NCBI GenBank assembly: GCA_003505715.1
Contig: DNXU01000075.1
Location: forward strand, 1-7,618
Source: Cyanobacteria bacterium UBA8803
GTDB taxonomy: Bacteria; Cyanobacteriota; Cyanobacteriia; Cyanobacteriales; Coleofasciculaceae
DNA length: 7,618 bases
Direction: 5' to 3'
Positions 1 through 5,612 of the stretch are shown piece by piece. How positions within the stretch are numbered: position 1 is the first letter of the stretch; the number at the start of each line of letters is the position of its first letter. Position numbers and translations under genes: made by a program. The notes beneath the pieces are model-generated. The model had not been told where the DNA came from, did not search any database, and saw nothing but the letters and a program-made list of their open reading frames with translations.

Positions 1-91
1 CAACAACCAATAACCAACAACCAACAACCAACAACTAACAACCAACAACCAACAACCAACAACCAACAACCAACAACCAACAACCAATAAC
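1..91 (+). repeat. Tandem heptamer array (CAACAAC)x13
   Basis: Thirteen heptamers sit in perfect register from base 1 to base 91. Ten are CAACAAC; units 2 and 13 are CAATAAC and unit 6 is TAACAAC. The array starts in register at the window edge, so it may extend further upstream. It ends 3 bp before the bcsA ATG. The plus strand contains no G from 1 to 94, so this stretch can hold neither a Shine-Dalgarno sequence nor an ATG, GTG or TTG start. Tandem heptamers of this sort are known in filamentous cyanobacteria as STRR sequences. A role as an unstructured leader is inference. Confidence 0.95.
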
Positions 92-94
92 AAA

Positions 95-2755
95 ATGTCC
101 TTTTCCCTATTCCAGTTTCGTCCTCAGCGCCCCTTTGCAACTGACTGGCTCGTTGATGTCCTGCCCCGGTATTTTGACCGGGCGCTGGAACGGTTGGGGT
201 GGAGTCATTTGAAATGGAGTATTCTGCTGCTGCTGGTGATATCGGTTCCCCTTGTTATTACGCCGCTCAAGGTTTGGCAGCAGGGTGTTATTGCGGTGGT
301 ACTTTTGATTATCGGTCAGGTCGTCGTGCGGGCGGAGTCAAGGGTAAACGATAAGGAAATTAGCGAGTATTACCACTTGTTTTTGGTTTGGCTGAGTCTG
401 GTCACGACATCACGCTATTTGTATTACCGCCTGAGCTATACCCTGAATTTCGATGGCTGGCTCAACGGGGCATTTTGCGTGCTGTTGTTATTCGCAGAGC
501 TGTACGCCATCATGACTTTGGTGCTGGCTTACTTTCAAACCCTAAAAATCCAAGACCGCGAGCCTGTAGATCTGTCTGCGTTTCCTCAAGATCGATGGTT
601 TAAAGTCGATATTTATATTCCGACTTATAACGAAGATGTTGATATTGTTCGCAAAACAGTGCTAGGAGCTGTGGCTATCGACTATCCCGCTGACAAAAAA
701 CGAGTATATATCTTGGATGATGGTCGGCCAGAACGCTATAAGGAAGACGATCCCCGCCGGGAAAAGTTTAGACTCCGCCGGGAAAGTTTGCGGCAAATGT
801 GTGCGGAAATTGGCGCAATTCTGCTCACGCGGGACAGCAACGAACATGCTAAGGCTGGTAATATTAATACCGCCTTTCGCCGTACTGATGGGGATCTGGT
901 CATGATCCTCGACTGCGACCACATTCCCACCCGCCAGTTCCTTCAGCATACAGTAGGGTTTTTCTTTGACCCCAAAGTGGCATTTGTCCAAACTCCCCAC
1001 TGGTTCTTTAACCCCGACCCCTTTGAACGGAACCTGCGCACGGGAGGCCGAATACCAGTAGGTAATGAACTGTTTTATAAGGTGCTGCAAAAAGGCAATG
1101 ATTACTGGAATGCGTCCTTTTTCTGCGGTTCGGCGGCGGTAATTCGTAAGGAGTACGCCCTGCAAATTGGGGGCATTGCGACCGAGACGGTGACGGAAGA
1201 TTGCCATACGGCATTTCGGCTGCACTCTTTGGGATACAAGTCGATTTACTACGACAAAATTATGGTAGCCGGACTGGCACCTGAGACTTTTTCCTCCTAT
1301 GTTGGTCAGCAAGTGCGCTGGGCGCGGGGTATGGCTCAGATTCTGCGGATAGAGAACCCAGTATTTAACCCCAAGTTAAATTTGAGCATTCCTCAGCGAA
1401 TTTGTTATTTCAGCGCGACATCTCACTTTTTCTATGGCTATCCCCGGTTGATGTACGCCATTGCCCCTACGTTGTTTTTATTGTTTCGCATCAACCCAAT
1501 TTCAGGTTTAGGTTTAGAAACTTTGGCCTACGCCCTTCCCCACCTTCTTCTCTCGCTGAATGCCAACTACATCACTTATAAGAATGTGCGGTTTTCCTTC
1601 TGGAACGAGATTTTTGAATTTGTGATGGCGTTCCAAGCGGGGTATGTGACGATGATGGCGTTAATTAACCCGCAACTGGGTAGTTTTAACGTCACCGACA
1701 AGGATATGACCTTAATCAAAAGGGAATTTAGCTGGCAAAACTTTGATTGGCGATCGGTACAAGGTTTGTTAGGCGTGAGCGCATTAGTAATTATTGGCTT
1801 GCTTTCTGTACCTTTTTGGTTAATCCTGCGTCCAGAGGATAGTCAGGCGGTTCTAGTCAACGCCATGTGGTGCGTCTTTAACCTCATTTTATTGCTAGCA
1901 GCTTTGCTGGTTGCCTTCGAGCAACCCCAAGAGCGTACTGCGCACCGCTTGCGCCGACGCTTAGGTGCCACAATTTACAGCTATGATTACAACTCGGGAC
2001 AAAACCAGGAATGGCACGGCCATACAATGGATGTGTCAGAAACTGGTTGCCGAATTATGTTCCAAGGTCAGCCAAATCTGCCCTTAGAAATAGAACTTGA
2101 GTTGGTTGGTGACTTTGGCGCTAGGGCGATTTTGGAGGCGGAGATTGTCATGATTAGGTCTGTAGGAGACGAGCAAACTCAGTTGGCCGTTAAGTTTATC
2201 AATCTCACCCAAACTCAGCGGGATAATTTGGCCTTAGTAATCTATTCGGATGTCAAGGAGTGGTATTCCCAAAGGCGCGAATTTGTCGATCGCCCCTTGG
2301 AATCCTTTGGGTTCCTAGCTACTGGTATGTTCCGCGTCTTCCAGGAGTTTAAGGTTTCTCAATCTAACCCCAACAGGTTGCGCAAGCATATTCGGGCAGC
2401 TGCTCAAATTTACTGGCAAGGTGAGTTTTATCTAGGATATGCTACCGAACTAGGGACAACGAGTATCAAGCTGGAATTAGATAACATCGCTACCTCGAAT
2501 GCCAAGTTGCTTCAACCCAAAAACTTAGAGAGGATCAAGCAAGAAGCTCCGATTGTCGGCTTGTTGCTGAGTCAGGATCTCAAGAGTCCTTCACGAGAGC
2601 GCCTATTGGCTCAAATCATATCTATACAACTGCTGGCTGCTCAGGAGGGTAGCCAATCTACTCCTCAAAAAGTGGCAATTGAGTTATTGTTTCCAGAGCA
2701 ATTCAAGGATAAGCAGGCAGGTAAAATTAGAGAGCTGGCAAGAACGCTGCGTTGA
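95..2755 (+). CDS. bcsA: Cellulose synthase catalytic subunit (BcsA-like), GT2 with PilZ domain
   Basis: This inner-membrane processive GT2 enzyme would polymerise UDP-glucose into beta-1,4-glucan and move the chain across the membrane. Hydrophobic segments lie at about 41-80, 95-112 and 124-148 before the catalytic domain (about 170-415), and at about 435-465, 475-526, 556-578 and 587-608 after it. Catalytic motifs are complete: DDG (208-210), DCDH (273-276), FFCGSAA (342-348), TED (367-369) and QQVRW (405-409). FNVTDK (531-536) matches the FxVTxK gating loop of BcsA. A PilZ domain follows, with RxxxR at 618-622 and DVSETG at 646-651, the c-di-GMP-binding signature, so activation by c-di-GMP is likely. 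The segment around DRPLESFGF (732-740) resembles the end of typical BcsA. About 130 further residues form a degenerate second PilZ-like domain. The ATG at 95 is forced: the upstream repeat holds no start codon and there is an in-frame TAA at 11-13. No Shine-Dalgarno is present. No bcsB is in the window. At 886 aa it is near the usual family length. A related GT2 beta-glucan synthase is the main alternative. Confidence 0.92.
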   Translation: MSFSLFQFRPQRPFATDWLVDVLPRYFDRALERLGWSHLKWSILLLLVISVPLVITPLKVWQQGVIAVVLLIIGQVVVRAESRVNDKEISEYYHLFLVWLSLVTTSRYLYYRLSYTLNFDGWLNGAFCVLLLFAELYAIMTLVLAYFQTLKIQDREPVDLSAFPQDRWFKVDIYIPTYNEDVDIVRKTVLGAVAIDYPADKKRVYILDDGRPERYKEDDPRREKFRLRRESLRQMCAEIGAILLTRDSNEHAKAGNINTAFRRTDGDLVMILDCDHIPTRQFLQHTVGFFFDPKVAFVQTPHWFFNPDPFERNLRTGGRIPVGNELFYKVLQKGNDYWNASFFCGSAAVIRKEYALQIGGIATETVTEDCHTAFRLHSLGYKSIYYDKIMVAGLAPETFSSYVGQQVRWARGMAQILRIENPVFNPKLNLSIPQRICYFSATSHFFYGYPRLMYAIAPTLFLLFRINPISGLGLETLAYALPHLLLSLNANYITYKNVRFSFWNEIFEFVMAFQAGYVTMMALINPQLGSFNVTDKDMTLIKREFSWQNFDWRSVQGLLGVSALVIIGLLSVPFWLILRPEDSQAVLVNAMWCVFNLILLLAALLVAFEQPQERTAHRLRRRLGATIYSYDYNSGQNQEWHGHTMDVSETGCRIMFQGQPNLPLEIELELVGDFGARAILEAEIVMIRSVGDEQTQLAVKFINLTQTQRDNLALVIYSDVKEWYSQRREFVDRPLESFGFLATGMFRVFQEFKVSQSNPNRLRKHIRAAAQIYWQGEFYLGYATELGTTSIKLELDNIATSNAKLLQPKNLERIKQEAPIVGLLLSQDLKSPSRERLLAQIISIQLLAAQEGSQSTPQKVAIELLFPEQFKDKQAGKIRELARTLR
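1946..2239 (+). other. PilZ domain of BcsA (c-di-GMP binding)
   Basis: Residues about 618-715 follow the last membrane segment, as in characterised BcsA proteins. R618 and R622 form the RxxxR arginine pair, and D646, S648 and G651 form the D/NxSxxG motif. A stretch of about 23 residues containing a polar loop separates the two motifs. All signature residues are intact, so c-di-GMP binding is expected. In the BcsA family this opens the gating loop and activates synthesis. Confidence 0.85.
2366..2734 (+). other. Second, degenerate PilZ-like domain at the BcsA C-terminus
   Basis: Residues about 758-880 repeat the PilZ layout. RKHIR (763-767) supplies an RxxxR. GYATELGTTSIKLEL (781-795) sits where D/NxSxxG followed by a beta strand would be, but with E, G and S in place of the D, S and G. 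Strand-like segments follow, and AIELLFPEQF (861-870) resembles the late 'vGi.F' strand of PilZ, ahead of a closing helix. The domain probably folds as PilZ, but c-di-GMP binding is doubtful. This rests on reading the pattern by eye. Confidence 0.5.
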
Positions 2756-2765
2756 TTCGCTTTAG

Positions 2766-2928
2766 GTTCGTAGTAACTACTTCAGTAGTTGAAAATGCTC
2801 TAACCCTCTTTTGTCACTTTGGGAAAATTTGACCAATTTACGTCAATCCAGCCCACGAAAAATCAAGGTTTCACCCCAGTTTGACAAAAGAGGGTTATTG
2901 TCAACTACTCTTATTGGTTACTACTAAC
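2766..2928. repeat. MITE-like nested inverted repeat, about 163 bp
   Basis: The ends 2766-2778 (GTTCGTAGTAACT) and 2916-2928 are inverted copies matching at 11 of 13 positions. Inside, three more arm pairs occur in order: 2784-2792 with 2901-2909 (9 bp, perfect), 2801-2816 with 2882-2897 (16 bp, perfect) and 2820-2823 with 2875-2878. The central loop is about 51 nt. The left end also holds a small hairpin, AACTAC-TTCA-GTAGTT (2775-2790). No ORF of note and no clear target duplication is visible. It starts 10 bp after the bcsA stop, between convergent genes, so it could act as a bidirectional transcription barrier, but no U-run follows the stems. A non-autonomous mobile element is the favoured reading. 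Confidence 0.6.
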
Positions 2929-2939
2929 AATATCAATGC

Positions 2940-2965
2940 AACCGGACACGATATCATATCCGGTT
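2940..2965. repeat. 26-bp near-perfect palindrome centred on GATATC
   Basis: The palindrome has 13-bp halves meeting inside GATATC (2950-2955). Eleven of 13 pairs are complementary, and the outer arms are AACCGGA and TCCGGTT. No T-run follows, so it is not a standard intrinsic terminator. It may be a protein-binding site or the remnant of a dispersed palindromic repeat. Confidence 0.5.
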
Positions 2966-2982
2966 AAACATCCAATGCTTAC

Positions 2983-3000
2983 TGGGTAAGGAATTACCCA
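2983..3000. repeat. Hairpin TGGGTAA-GGAA-TTACCCA at the array edge
   Basis: A perfect 7-bp stem with a GGAA loop. Its right arm is the first heptamer (TTACCCA) of the array at 2994-3084, and its left arm is the same heptamer inverted. One inverted repeat unit therefore faces the direct array. A terminator role for bcsA is possible but no U-run follows. Confidence 0.5.
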
Positions 3001-3084
3001 TTACCAATCACCCATTACCAATTACCCATTACCAATTACCCATTACCAATTACCCATTACCAATCACCCATTACCAATCACCAA
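2994..3084. repeat. Tandem heptamer array (TTACCCA/TTACCAA)x13
   Basis: Thirteen heptamers in perfect register. TTACCCA-like and TTACCAA units alternate, which gives a 14-bp higher-order period. Units 3 and 11 are TCACCCA and unit 13 is TCACCAA. The array lies in the convergent gap, 38 bp from the stop codon of the minus-strand pyruvyl transferase gene. TTACCAA is the reverse complement of the TTGGTAA unit at 7598-7618, so the same family occurs twice here in opposite orientation. Confidence 0.95.
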
Positions 3085-3122
3085 AAATACCGTTTTCCAC
3101 CATCAGTACGGGAGAGCCATTT

Positions 3123-4034
3123 TTATAAGCGGATTTGGGACAAACGTTCCTCTAGTTTAAGAGTGAGTTCTTCAATTCGGCGATCGCTACTTAAAATTGG
3201 CCGTGACGTTTGAGCAATCCGCATCAGCTGTGTAGCACTTAATTTCTGTTTATCCTGCCATTGCTGATTCAAGGCGGAAAATGATTCTTGTTTTACCCAA
3301 CTCAACCAATGACTTGCTGCTTGTATAGACGAGCGGATACCTCGCGCTACTGGGGGATAGACCTCTAAGAGGGGTATGAGATACTTAGGTTGGTATTGTA
3401 CCTCAATGGATGAACACCAATCTTGCCACTTAAAAGCTAAAATTCTGGGACTGGTACGTATAGGAATCCAAGGAACTCGCAACCCATCAGCCACAATAGC
3501 ACCATGCATGGCTTCAGCTAATAGTATTTCTACTTCACTAATAGCAGTCAATACTTGCTCAACAGGCCAACGCGGATCGATATAGTTAAATTCAATTTCC
3601 GAGCAGATAGATTCCCATAGTTTACCACCGTAATTAGCATGATGGATATGAGGCATGAATCCAAAGCTATGGGTTTTGTGACCACTAGGCTTAAATAAAC
3701 GTCTAACCAGGATAGCTCCATCAGTTACAGCTAATTCCTCTGGTATCCCTAGCTTTTGGGCAGATAGAAGCCCTCTCACGCAGTAAATTTGCCACTTATT
3801 ATCAAGTACTGGTACACCTTTTTCATAACCAACTCCAGAACTAAATATTATTATCTGATGAGCTGATGGTATTCGTATAGGTAACAAATTGTTGATCACT
3901 GTTCCAATACCAATAAACATAGTTGTCTCATCGTTATCGAACACATCCGGCAGCAGTTTATTCCATAGCCAAGGATTTAGAGCATCACCGAAATTACTAA
4001 TTTTGTCTGGACGCTGGTAATAAAAGAGTTTCAT
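3123..4034 (-). CDS. Polysaccharide pyruvyl transferase family protein (ExoV-like)
   Basis: The product probably adds a pyruvate ketal, from phosphoenolpyruvate, to a sugar of an exported polysaccharide. Numbered from the ATG at 4034 (303 aa), visible family motifs are NFGDALN (14-20), GIG (42-44), CVRGLLSAQKLG (85-96), TDGAIL (104-109), MPHIHH (127-132) and AEAMHGAIVADGL (173-185), the pattern of ExoV-type pyruvyl transferases. The tail (about 236-303) is rich in charged and amphipathic residues and matches nothing I know. The start is uncertain. MKLFYY at 4034 is where family members usually begin. The frame also runs 24 codons further to a GTG at 4106, which has AGGA 4 nt upstream, while the ATG at 4034 has no Shine-Dalgarno. 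Acceptor sugar and product are not visible. Family confidence is high; exact activity is only inferred. Confidence 0.85.
   Translation of the reverse strand: MKLFYYQRPDKISNFGDALNPWLWNKLLPDVFDNDETTMFIGIGTVINNLLPIRIPSAHQIIIFSSGVGYEKGVPVLDNKWQIYCVRGLLSAQKLGIPEELAVTDGAILVRRLFKPSGHKTHSFGFMPHIHHANYGGKLWESICSEIEFNYIDPRWPVEQVLTAISEVEILLAEAMHGAIVADGLRVPWIPIRTSPRILAFKWQDWCSSIEVQYQPKYLIPLLEVYPPVARGIRSSIQAASHWLSWVKQESFSALNQQWQDKQKLSATQLMRIAQTSRPILSSDRRIEELTLKLEERLSQIRL
3180..3187. repeat. HIP1 octamer GCGATCGC
   Basis: A single copy of the highly iterated palindrome of cyanobacterial genomes, inside the 3' part of the pyruvyl transferase gene. It supports a cyanobacterial origin. I found only this complete copy, so the density is low. 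Confidence 0.8.
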
Positions 4035-4133
4035 ATTGTATACAATTTGTGCGAGGTTGCATTCTGGTATAAAGCTATTGCTTAGTGTTTTTAACACAAA
4101 CTTCACATCATCCTAAACTTCTTCATCAAAACT

Positions 4134-4349
4134 TTAAATACAAATCAACCATTTTCGTTGTAAGCTGAAATTTATCAGTAATTCTTTATCTATGCTGTTC
4201 GCCCAGTTTGACTGAGTTGGGTTCAAGAGATGCCAATTATCGGTGCTATTGGCATGAATGCTGCTATCGGCTAAAAGATAAGTGCCGCATGACACTACTC
4301 TTATAAATTCAACCTTGAGGTTTATATGCTTAGGGTTGAGTACTCCCAT
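4134..4349 (-). CDS. Hypothetical small protein, 71 aa
   Basis: I do not recognise this protein. It has an ATG start at 4349 with a weak purine-rich stretch (AGAGAGAAG) about 10 nt upstream. It ends 27 bp before the GTG form of the pyruvyl transferase gene on the same strand, spacing that would fit an operon. The protein has three tryptophans, two cysteines, no clear membrane segment and no signal peptide. It could be a real small gene, the broken remnant of a larger gene, or a chance ORF filling an otherwise empty stretch. Confidence 0.3.
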   Translation of the reverse strand: MGVLNPKHINLKVEFIRVVSCGTYLLADSSIHANSTDNWHLLNPTQSNWANSIDKELLINFSLQRKWLICI

Positions 4350-4384
4350 TTTACGAATTCTTCTCTCTTCGCCAGCTTCCCTAG

Positions 4385-4398
4385 CTTATCAAGATAAG
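4385..4398. promoter_or_regulatory. Palindrome CTTATC-AA-GATAAG, possible operator
   Basis: A perfect 6-bp inverted repeat with a 2-nt spacer in the divergent region. A further half-site-like TTATC follows at 4403-4407. Size and position fit a transcription-factor site, but sequence symmetry is the only support. Confidence 0.25.
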
Positions 4399-4421
4399 GA
4401 TGTTATCAAAGCAGATTTGTA

Positions 4422-4449
4422 TTAGTAATTTGTGATTAGTAATTAGTGT
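4422..4449. repeat. Degenerate heptamer repeat (TTAGTAA type, 4 units)
   Basis: Four consecutive 7-mers in register: TTAGTAA, TTTGTGA, TTAGTAA, TTAGTGT. This is the same 7-bp periodicity as the long arrays in the window, but short and decayed. Confidence 0.5.
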
Positions 4450-4494
4450 TTGACTTGTTTGGAAAAATTGGCTTTTAGGCGAGGTTTGCTGTGC

Positions 4495-4548
4495 ATGGCT
4501 AGACAAGAAACTACCAGGAAGACAGTAATATTTTTAGGAGTTTTTTAA
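4495..4548 (+). CDS. Possible 17-codon leader ORF upstream of hpsE
   Basis: The frame reads MARQETTRKTVIFLGVF and then TAA at 4546-4548. A GAGG (4481-4484) lies 10 nt before its ATG, a fair ribosome-binding site. It is in the same frame as hpsE and ends 9 nt before the hpsE GTG. The AGGAG at 4536-4540 lies inside it. It may be a leader coupled to hpsE translation, or chance. Confidence 0.25.
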   Translation: MARQETTRKTVIFLGVF

Positions 4549-4557
4549 TCTAAAAAA

Positions 4558-5517
4558 GTGATCGATTTAACAGTAAACATCTGTACTTACAATGGGGGGC
4601 ATCGCTTACCTAGAGTTTTAGATCTCTTGCTCTCTCAGAGCCAGACTGAAAATTTTTCGTGGGAAATTCTCATTGTTGATAATAACAGCACGGATAGTAC
4701 AGCTAAAGTAGTTCAGGAGTATCAATCGAATTGTGCCTCCACTCATTCAATAAGATATCATTTTGAGCCGCAACAGGGACTAGCATTTGCTCGACGCCAT
4801 GGTATTAAAGAAGCTCTAGGGAATTTAGTAGCGTTCCTTGATGATGACAATCTCCCCACAGATAACTGGGTTGCTGCTGCCTATGTTTTTGGGAAGTCAT
4901 ACCCTAAAGCGGGAGCTTATGGTAGCCACATTAAAGCTGAGTATGAGGTTAATCCGCCGGAAGGATTTAACAGGATTGCTAGCTTATTAGCTATTATCGA
5001 CCGAGGTCAACAACCTTTTCGTTATGATACCAGTCATAAATGGTTATTTCCGGCTGGTGCTGGGCTAGTTGTTCGCAAGCAAGCCTGGTTAGAAAGTGTA
5101 CCCAAAGAACCTATTTTAAAAGGCGTATGTGGGGCATCCCTAGCTTCAAAGGGAGAAGATCTAGAGACTTTATCTTATATTAGGAAAGCTGGCTGGGAAA
5201 TTTGGCATAACCCAGAAATGGTTATATCTCATCATATTCCACGATCGCGCTTGGAAAAAGATTATTTATTGCAGCTTGGCCGGGGTGTCGGTTTAAGTCG
5301 CTATCCGATTCGGATGATACGTTTGGCGAGGTGGCAACAACCTTTTGTTATCCCTCTATATTTAGCTAATGATTTGAGGAAATTAGTCTTTCATTTCCTT
5401 AAATATAAAAAAAATCTTAAGCATGATGTTGTAGCGGCTTGCGAGCTAGAGCTTTTTTGGGGTAGTGTAATTAGTATATTTTACTATGCTAGTAGAAAAA
5501 TAAATAATTATTTGTAG
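4558..5517 (+). CDS. hpsE: GT2 glycosyltransferase, hormogonium polysaccharide biosynthesis (HpsE-like)
   Basis: A 319-aa cytoplasmic or membrane-associated GT2 glycosyltransferase. It resembles HpsE of the hps locus, which in Nostoc makes the extruded polysaccharide used in hormogonium gliding. The GT-A fold is visible: CTYNGG (9-14), VDNNSTD (40-46), the metal-binding LDDDNLP (94-100), FPAGAGLVVRKQAW (164-177) and GEDLE (199-203), which holds the likely catalytic base region. AGWEIWHNPEM (211-221) and LSRYPIRM (246-253) match HpsE as I remember it. Two hydrophobic patches (about 262-280 and 298-310) may sit on the membrane. The GTG start at 4558 follows an in-frame TAA at 4546-4548, so no longer form exists. 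The AGGAG at 4536-4540 is 17 nt away, too far for normal initiation, so coupling with the upstream mini-ORF is possible. No other recognised hps gene is next to it. GT2 assignment is firm; the HpsE name rests on remembered similarity. Confidence 0.85.
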   Translation: MIDLTVNICTYNGGHRLPRVLDLLLSQSQTENFSWEILIVDNNSTDSTAKVVQEYQSNCASTHSIRYHFEPQQGLAFARRHGIKEALGNLVAFLDDDNLPTDNWVAAAYVFGKSYPKAGAYGSHIKAEYEVNPPEGFNRIASLLAIIDRGQQPFRYDTSHKWLFPAGAGLVVRKQAWLESVPKEPILKGVCGASLASKGEDLETLSYIRKAGWEIWHNPEMVISHHIPRSRLEKDYLLQLGRGVGLSRYPIRMIRLARWQQPFVIPLYLANDLRKLVFHFLKYKKNLKHDVVAACELELFWGSVISIFYYASRKINNYL

Positions 5518-5612
5518 TAATCTTTTATTATTAAAGCTATATTAATGTTATATTTTTATCTAACTTGTTGCTCGCGAATCCCCTAGTTAAGTTCAAACCT
5601 TGAGTGGCATCT

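Larger units (their letters stand above)
4350..4557. other. Divergent intergenic region upstream of hpsE
   Basis: About 208 bp separate the minus-strand ORFs from hpsE. The region holds a 14-bp palindrome (4385-4398), a short heptamer-periodic stretch (4422-4449), a possible -35 box TTGACT (4450-4455) with only a poor -10 (TTTTAG, 4473-4478), and a 17-codon ORF (4495-4548) in frame with hpsE. If the 71-aa ORF at 4134-4349 is not real, the gene-free stretch is 451 bp (4107-4557). Confidence 0.6.

Noticed and set aside
662..1312. 216-aa open frame on the minus strand
   Set aside because: It lies entirely antisense to the catalytic core of bcsA, whose motifs are continuous on the plus strand, and shows no recognisable domain.
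2994..3084. Possible CRISPR array
   Set aside because: The units are only 7 bp, contiguous, and have no unique spacers. The same holds for 1-91 and 7598-7618.
3083..3111. Intrinsic terminator for the pyruvyl transferase (minus strand CCGT...ACGG followed by TATTTTT)
   Set aside because: The stem is only 4 bp with a 14-nt loop, too weak to support as a terminator.
4202..4212. CCCAGTTTGAC shared with 2875-2885 in the MITE-like element
   Set aside because: An 11-bp match without flanking similarity is not convincing as a related repeat.
4450..4478. Sigma-70-like promoter TTGACT-17-TTTTAG upstream of hpsE
   Set aside because: The -10 matches the consensus at only three positions, and a start from it would fall after the GAGG of the mini-ORF. 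Kept only as a note.
5518..5603. Terminator or promoter in the AT-rich gap after hpsE
   Set aside because: The short AT-only inverted repeats have very weak stems, and no paired -35/-10 stands out.
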